Below are positions 63,925 to 64,000 of a stretch of 64,000 nucleotides of DNA, one piece after another; position 1 is the first letter of the stretch, and every line of letters begins with the position of its first letter. The notes below the pieces were generated by a model. It saw only the letters and a list, made by a program, of their open reading frames with translations. It ran no database searches and had not been told where the DNA came from. Where the stretch lies: NCBI RefSeq assembly GCF_030538695.1, contig NZ_JAUNTN010000012.1:1-64000 (forward strand), in the 5' to 3' direction. Origin of the DNA: Paracoccus sp. (in: a-proteobacteria). Its GTDB lineage: Bacteria; Pseudomonadota; Alphaproteobacteria; Rhodobacterales; Rhodobacteraceae. The position numbers and the translations under genes are program-made.

Positions 63925-64000
63925 ATGCCCGACCATTTGCCTAATTCTGCCACCGCCCGGCAAGAGCGCCGCGCCATTCGTGCGCTGGCCCGCAGCCCGG
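63925..64000 (+). CDS. Start of an unidentified gene (3' truncated by window)
   Basis: Open frame from ATG at 63925 to the window end (MPDHLPNSATARQERRAIRA...), 25 codons. AGGA lies about ten bases upstream, and it is divergent from the GNAT gene, where a start is expected. Too short to recognise. Confidence 0.4.
   Translation, partial: MPDHLPNSATARQERRAIRALARSP

Noticed and set aside
1..64000. CRISPR array, prophage or defence island
   Set aside because: No regularly spaced identical repeats with unique spacers, no cas, phage structural or restriction genes were recognised.

Overview
The window looks like a chromosomal stretch from an alphaproteobacterium of the Rhodobacteraceae/Paracoccaceae, most like Paracoccus or a close relative. 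The grounds are high GC with strong third-position bias, an FnrL-type oxygen sensor divergent from hemN, an aerobic cobaltochelatase pair (cobS/cobT), the infA-maf-rng-yacG-tRNA-Phe block, an lptFGD-surA-pdxA-rsmA block, and DUF6473/sulfotransferase genes typical of that family. This assignment is an inference; no 16S gene or other marker is present.

Layout. 1-2970: the 3' end of an aldehyde dehydrogenase gene, then about 2.3 kb of AT-richer, gene-poor DNA carrying a decayed IS5/IS427-type element. 2973-8830: a zinc/cobalt efflux transporter, hemN and fnrL sharing an FNR box, an ornithine/lysine-type decarboxylase divergent from an Lrp regulator, and a double-domain VOC protein. 8891-17332: valS, then a ugpBAEC glycerol-3-phosphate uptake operon behind a clear Pho box, and a DUF808 membrane protein. 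17532-26513: an RTX family I.3 lipase, cobS and cobT with small exported proteins between them, a DUF1444-like protein and Xaa-Pro aminopeptidase. 26821-34407: hydroxyacid dehydrogenase, an SH3 protein, Dcp peptidase, a membrane-anchored MoeB, dut, infC with an apparent AUA start, and two unknowns. 34441-44732: a TsdA-like dihaem cytochrome with an FNR-type promoter, fabA-fabB-fabI, two hydrolases, a sulfotransferase with DUF6473, and adenine deaminase. 44787-51968: tRNA-Phe, yacG, rng, maf, infA, an orphan FliM-like gene, a DUF815 ATPase, tatABC, marC and an aspartic protease. 52219-64000: holC-pepA opposite lptF-lptG-lptD, a YagU-like gene, surA-pdxA-rsmA, a GNAT acetyltransferase, and the start of one further gene.

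Regulation visible in the sequence centres on oxygen (FNR boxes at hemN/fnrL and upstream of the TsdA-like cytochrome), phosphate (Pho box at ugpB) and an Lrp-type palindrome at the decarboxylase.

The most unusual non-coding features are two families of intergenic repeats. One is a REP-like sequence (about 32 bp, with a core resembling GGGGATATTT..GACAAAAGAT) found as inverted pairs in two convergent gene gaps and once upstream of a hydrolase whose start codon it supplies. The other is a TTAA-rich array, found in two other convergent gaps, that begins inside the stop codon of the flanking gene with the 14-mer GCGTTAAGGTTAAC. Neither matches a feature class I can name with certainty. No CRISPR array, prophage or obvious defence system was seen.
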